Below are positions 61,128 to 64,000 of a DNA stretch of 64,000 bases, piece after piece. The notes beneath the pieces were generated by a model. The model searched no databases and had not been told where the DNA came from. It saw only the letters and a list, made by a program, of their open reading frames with translations. The first letter of the stretch is position 1, and each line of letters begins with the position of its first letter. The position numbers and the translations under genes are program-made. Location of the stretch: the NCBI GenBank assembly GCA_031277415.1, contig JAITMK010000131.1, positions 1 to 64,000 on the forward strand, in the 5' to 3' direction. This DNA comes from Azoarcus sp. Its GTDB lineage: Bacteria; Pseudomonadota; Gammaproteobacteria; Burkholderiales; Rhodocyclaceae.

Positions 61128-63374
61128 ATGCGATTCAACTTCCCGATCATCATCATTGACGAAGACTTCCGTTCCGACAACGCTTCCGGGCTGGGCATCC
61201 GTGGCCTGGTCGAAGCCATCGGCAAGGAGGATATGGACGTGCTGGGCGTGACCAGCTATGGCGATCTGACTTCGTTCGCGCAGCAGCAGAGCCGCGCATC
61301 GGCCTTCATCCTGTCCATCGACGACGATGAATTCACTTCGCGCGAAGCCGCAGACAAAGCCATTGACGGTTTGCGTGCGTTTGTCGAGGCTATCCGCCTT
61401 CGCAATACCGACATTCCGATCTTCCTCTACGGTGAGACGCGCACCGCGCGCCACATTCCGAACGACGTGCTGCGCGAGTTGCACGGTTTCATCCACATGT
61501 TCGAGGATACGCCGGAGTTCATTGCCCGCTATGTGGTGCGGGAGGCCAAGCATTATCTCGATTCGCTGCCGCCGCCGTTTTTTCGTGCGCTCACGCATTA
61601 CGCCGCAGACAGTTCCTATTCCTGGCACTGCCCCGGACATTCAGGCGGTGTCGCTTTTTTGAAGAGTCCGGTCGGGCAGATGTTTCACCAGTTTTTCGGC
61701 GAAAACATGTTGCGCGCCGATGTGTGCAATGCCGTCGACGAACTCGGACAGTTGCTCGACCACACCGGCCCGGTGGCGGCTTCCGAGCGCAACGCGGCGC
61801 GCATCTTCAATTGCGACCATCTTTATTTCGTCACCAACGGTACGTCGACATCGAACAAGATGGTGTGGCATACCGCCGTCGCGTCCGGCGATATCGTAGT
61901 TGTGGATCGCAATTGCCATAAATCGATACTGCATTCAATTGTCATGACCGGGGCGATTCCGGTGTTTCTCACTCCGACCCGCAATCACTACGGCATCATC
62001 GGCCCGATTCCGCTGGAAGAATTCCGCATCGAAAACATCCAGAAAAAGATCGAGGCCAACCCCTTTGCGCGCGAAGCGAAGAACAAGAAACCACGCATCC
62101 TGACCATTACGCAATCGACCTACGACGGGGTGGTCTACAACGTCGAAACCATCAAACAAATGCTCGACGGCCATATCGACACGTTGCATTTCGATGAAGC
62201 CTGGTTGCCGCACGCGGCTTTTCACGATTTTTACGGCGATTACCACGCCATTGGCGAAGGCCGTCCGCGATGCTGGGATTCAATGGTTTTTTCCACCCAG
62301 TCGACCCACAAATTACTCGCCGGGCTGTCGCAGGCGTCGCAAATCCTCGTGCAAAACTCGGAAACCCGTCAGCTTGACCGCGACATCTTCAACGAAGCCT
62401 ACCTGATGCACACATCGACCTCGCCGCAATACGCAATCATTGCGTCCTGTGACGTGGCGGCGGCGATGATGGAAGCGCCCGGCGGCACGGCACTGGTCAA
62501 CGAGTCGCTGGCCGAGTCCATTGAATTCCGGCGCGCCATGCGTAAAGTCGGCGGCGACTATGGCACGGAGGATTGGTGGTTCCAGGTCTGGGGTTCCGAG
62601 CATCTCGACGATGACGGTCTGCTCAATCGCGAGGACTGGATGCTGCGCGCCAACGAACGCTGGCATGGCTTCGGCAATCTTGCGGCGGGCTTCAACATGC
62701 TCGACCCGATCAAGGCCACCATCATCACGCCGGGCCTGGATGTCGATGGCGACTTTGCCGACCATACCGGCATTCCGGCTGCCATCGTCACCCGGTATCT
62801 GGCCGAACACGGCATCATCGTTGAGAAAACCGGACTGTACTCGTTCTTTATCATGTTTACCATCGGTATCACCAAGGGCCGCTGGAACACGATGCTCACG
62901 GAGTTGCAGCAATTCAAGGACGACTACGACAGCAACCAGCCGCTATGGCGCGTCATGCCCGAATTCATCGCGCGGTATCCAAGATATGAACGGGTCGGTC
63001 TCAAAGAACTGTGCAGTGAGATCCATCAGTTCTACAAAAGGCACGATGTCGCGCGCCTGACCACTGAAATGTATCTTTCCGACATGACCCCCGTCATGAA
63101 GCCCGCTGATGCTTTCGCCCGGATGGCGCACCGCGAAATCGAACGGGTGATGATTACCGACCTGGAAGGGCGGGTAACGGCAATGCTGGTGACACCCTAT
63201 CCGCCGGGTATCCCGCTACTCATTCCAGGCGAGCGTTTCAACGCGACCATCGTCCGTTACCTTGCCTTTGCGCGCGACTTCAATGCGGCATTCCCCGGTT
63301 TCGAGACGGATATTCATGGGCTGGTGAAAGGAGAAGACGGCCTGTATTACGTCGATTGCGTGAGGGACGATTAA
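61128..63374 (+). CDS. Orn/Lys/Arg decarboxylase (biodegradative/inducible type)
   Basis: SYSWHCPGHSGGVAFLKSPVGQMFHQFFGENMLRADVCNAVDELGQLLDHTGP; PLP lysine STQSTHKLLAGLSQAS. Confidence 0.94.
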   Translation: MRFNFPIIIIDEDFRSDNASGLGIRGLVEAIGKEDMDVLGVTSYGDLTSFAQQQSRASAFILSIDDDEFTSREAADKAIDGLRAFVEAIRLRNTDIPIFLYGETRTARHIPNDVLRELHGFIHMFEDTPEFIARYVVREAKHYLDSLPPPFFRALTHYAADSSYSWHCPGHSGGVAFLKSPVGQMFHQFFGENMLRADVCNAVDELGQLLDHTGPVAASERNAARIFNCDHLYFVTNGTSTSNKMVWHTAVASGDIVVVDRNCHKSILHSIVMTGAIPVFLTPTRNHYGIIGPIPLEEFRIENIQKKIEANPFAREAKNKKPRILTITQSTYDGVVYNVETIKQMLDGHIDTLHFDEAWLPHAAFHDFYGDYHAIGEGRPRCWDSMVFSTQSTHKLLAGLSQASQILVQNSETRQLDRDIFNEAYLMHTSTSPQYAIIASCDVAAAMMEAPGGTALVNESLAESIEFRRAMRKVGGDYGTEDWWFQVWGSEHLDDDGLLNREDWMLRANERWHGFGNLAAGFNMLDPIKATIITPGLDVDGDFADHTGIPAAIVTRYLAEHGIIVEKTGLYSFFIMFTIGITKGRWNTMLTELQQFKDDYDSNQPLWRVMPEFIARYPRYERVGLKELCSEIHQFYKRHDVARLTTEMYLSDMTPVMKPADAFARMAHREIERVMITDLEGRVTAMLVTPYPPGIPLLIPGERFNATIVRYLAFARDFNAAFPGFETDIHGLVKGEDGLYYVDCVRDD

Positions 63375-63431
63375 CATCGGCCAGGATTGTGTGATCGAGG
63401 GGGGACGCAGATTTCGGGTGGCATTGAACCC

Positions 63432-64000
63432 ATGCGCAAGATCATCCATTGCGATTGCGACTGCTTTTATGCGGCGGTCGAGATGCGCGACGACCCGACG
63501 CTGCGCGGCAAGCCGCTTGCCGTGGGCGGGCGGGCCGAGGCGCGCGGAGTCATTGCAACATGCAACTACGAGGCGCGCGCTTTTGGCGTGCGTTCCGCGA
63601 TGTCGACGGCGCGGGCCTTTCGGCTATGTCCGCAACTCATTCTGTTGCCGCCGGATTTTCGCCGCTACCGCGATGTTTCCCGACAAATTCTTGCCATTTA
63701 CCGCGATTTCACCCCTCTTGTGGAGCCGCTTTCGCTCGACGAAGCCTATCTGGATGTGAGCGGTATCGGCCGCTGCCAGGGTTCGGCCACACGGATGGCC
63801 GAAGAAATTCGCGCCCGGATTCGCGCCGAAGCGGGTATTACCGCCTCGGCGGGCATTGCGGCAAACAAATTTCTTGCCAAGGTGGCGAGCGACTGGAACA
63901 AGCCGGATGGGCAGTTCGTCATCCTTCCGCAGGACGCCGATGCTTTTACCGCTGCTTTGCCGGTGAACAGGATTTTCGGCGTCGGCAAGGTTACGGCAGC
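63432..64000 (+). CDS. dinB: DNA polymerase IV (Y family), truncated by window end
   Basis: [68 protein letters not shown]. Confidence 0.95.
   Translation, partial: MRKIIHCDCDCFYAAVEMRDDPTLRGKPLAVGGRAEARGVIATCNYEARAFGVRSAMSTARAFRLCPQLILLPPDFRRYRDVSRQILAIYRDFTPLVEPLSLDEAYLDVSGIGRCQGSATRMAEEIRARIRAEAGITASAGIAANKFLAKVASDWNKPDGQFVILPQDADAFTAALPVNRIFGVGKVTA

Overview
This window looks like a betaproteobacterial chromosome segment (inferred from gene content and synteny only). It carries mostly conserved housekeeping loci: tRNA-Lys, ruvC/yebC, rbgA-like GTPase, ppk/ppx, etfBA plus acyl-CoA dehydrogenase, gph/rpe, a PP2C/FHA pair, erpA, tyrS, murI, petABC-sspAB, mazEF-like TA, dadA, fbp, tamA, rpmF-plsX-fabHDG-acpP-fabF, nadB, rpoE-rseABC, a chemotaxis receptor, dcd, an Orn/Lys/Arg decarboxylase and a 5' fragment of dinB. 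Accessory patches stand out. (1) Several families of small palindromic, REPIN/MITE-like repeats occur, including a nested insertion flanked by a 14-bp direct duplication and copies whose terminus supplies the stop codon of the neighbouring gene. (2) An alpha-2-macroglobulin gene has its best start (ATG with RBS) in the -1 frame, separated from the rest by a perfect A_AAA_AAG slippery heptamer. (3) One ORF is built of exactly 20 consecutive heptads (21-bp minisatellite). (4) A metzincin-type protease gene is followed by three tandem copies of a small secreted protein, with traces of the duplication history. (5) A ~90-bp promoter-containing segment is duplicated upstream of two unrelated small genes. 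All product names come from reading the translations; no database search was run.
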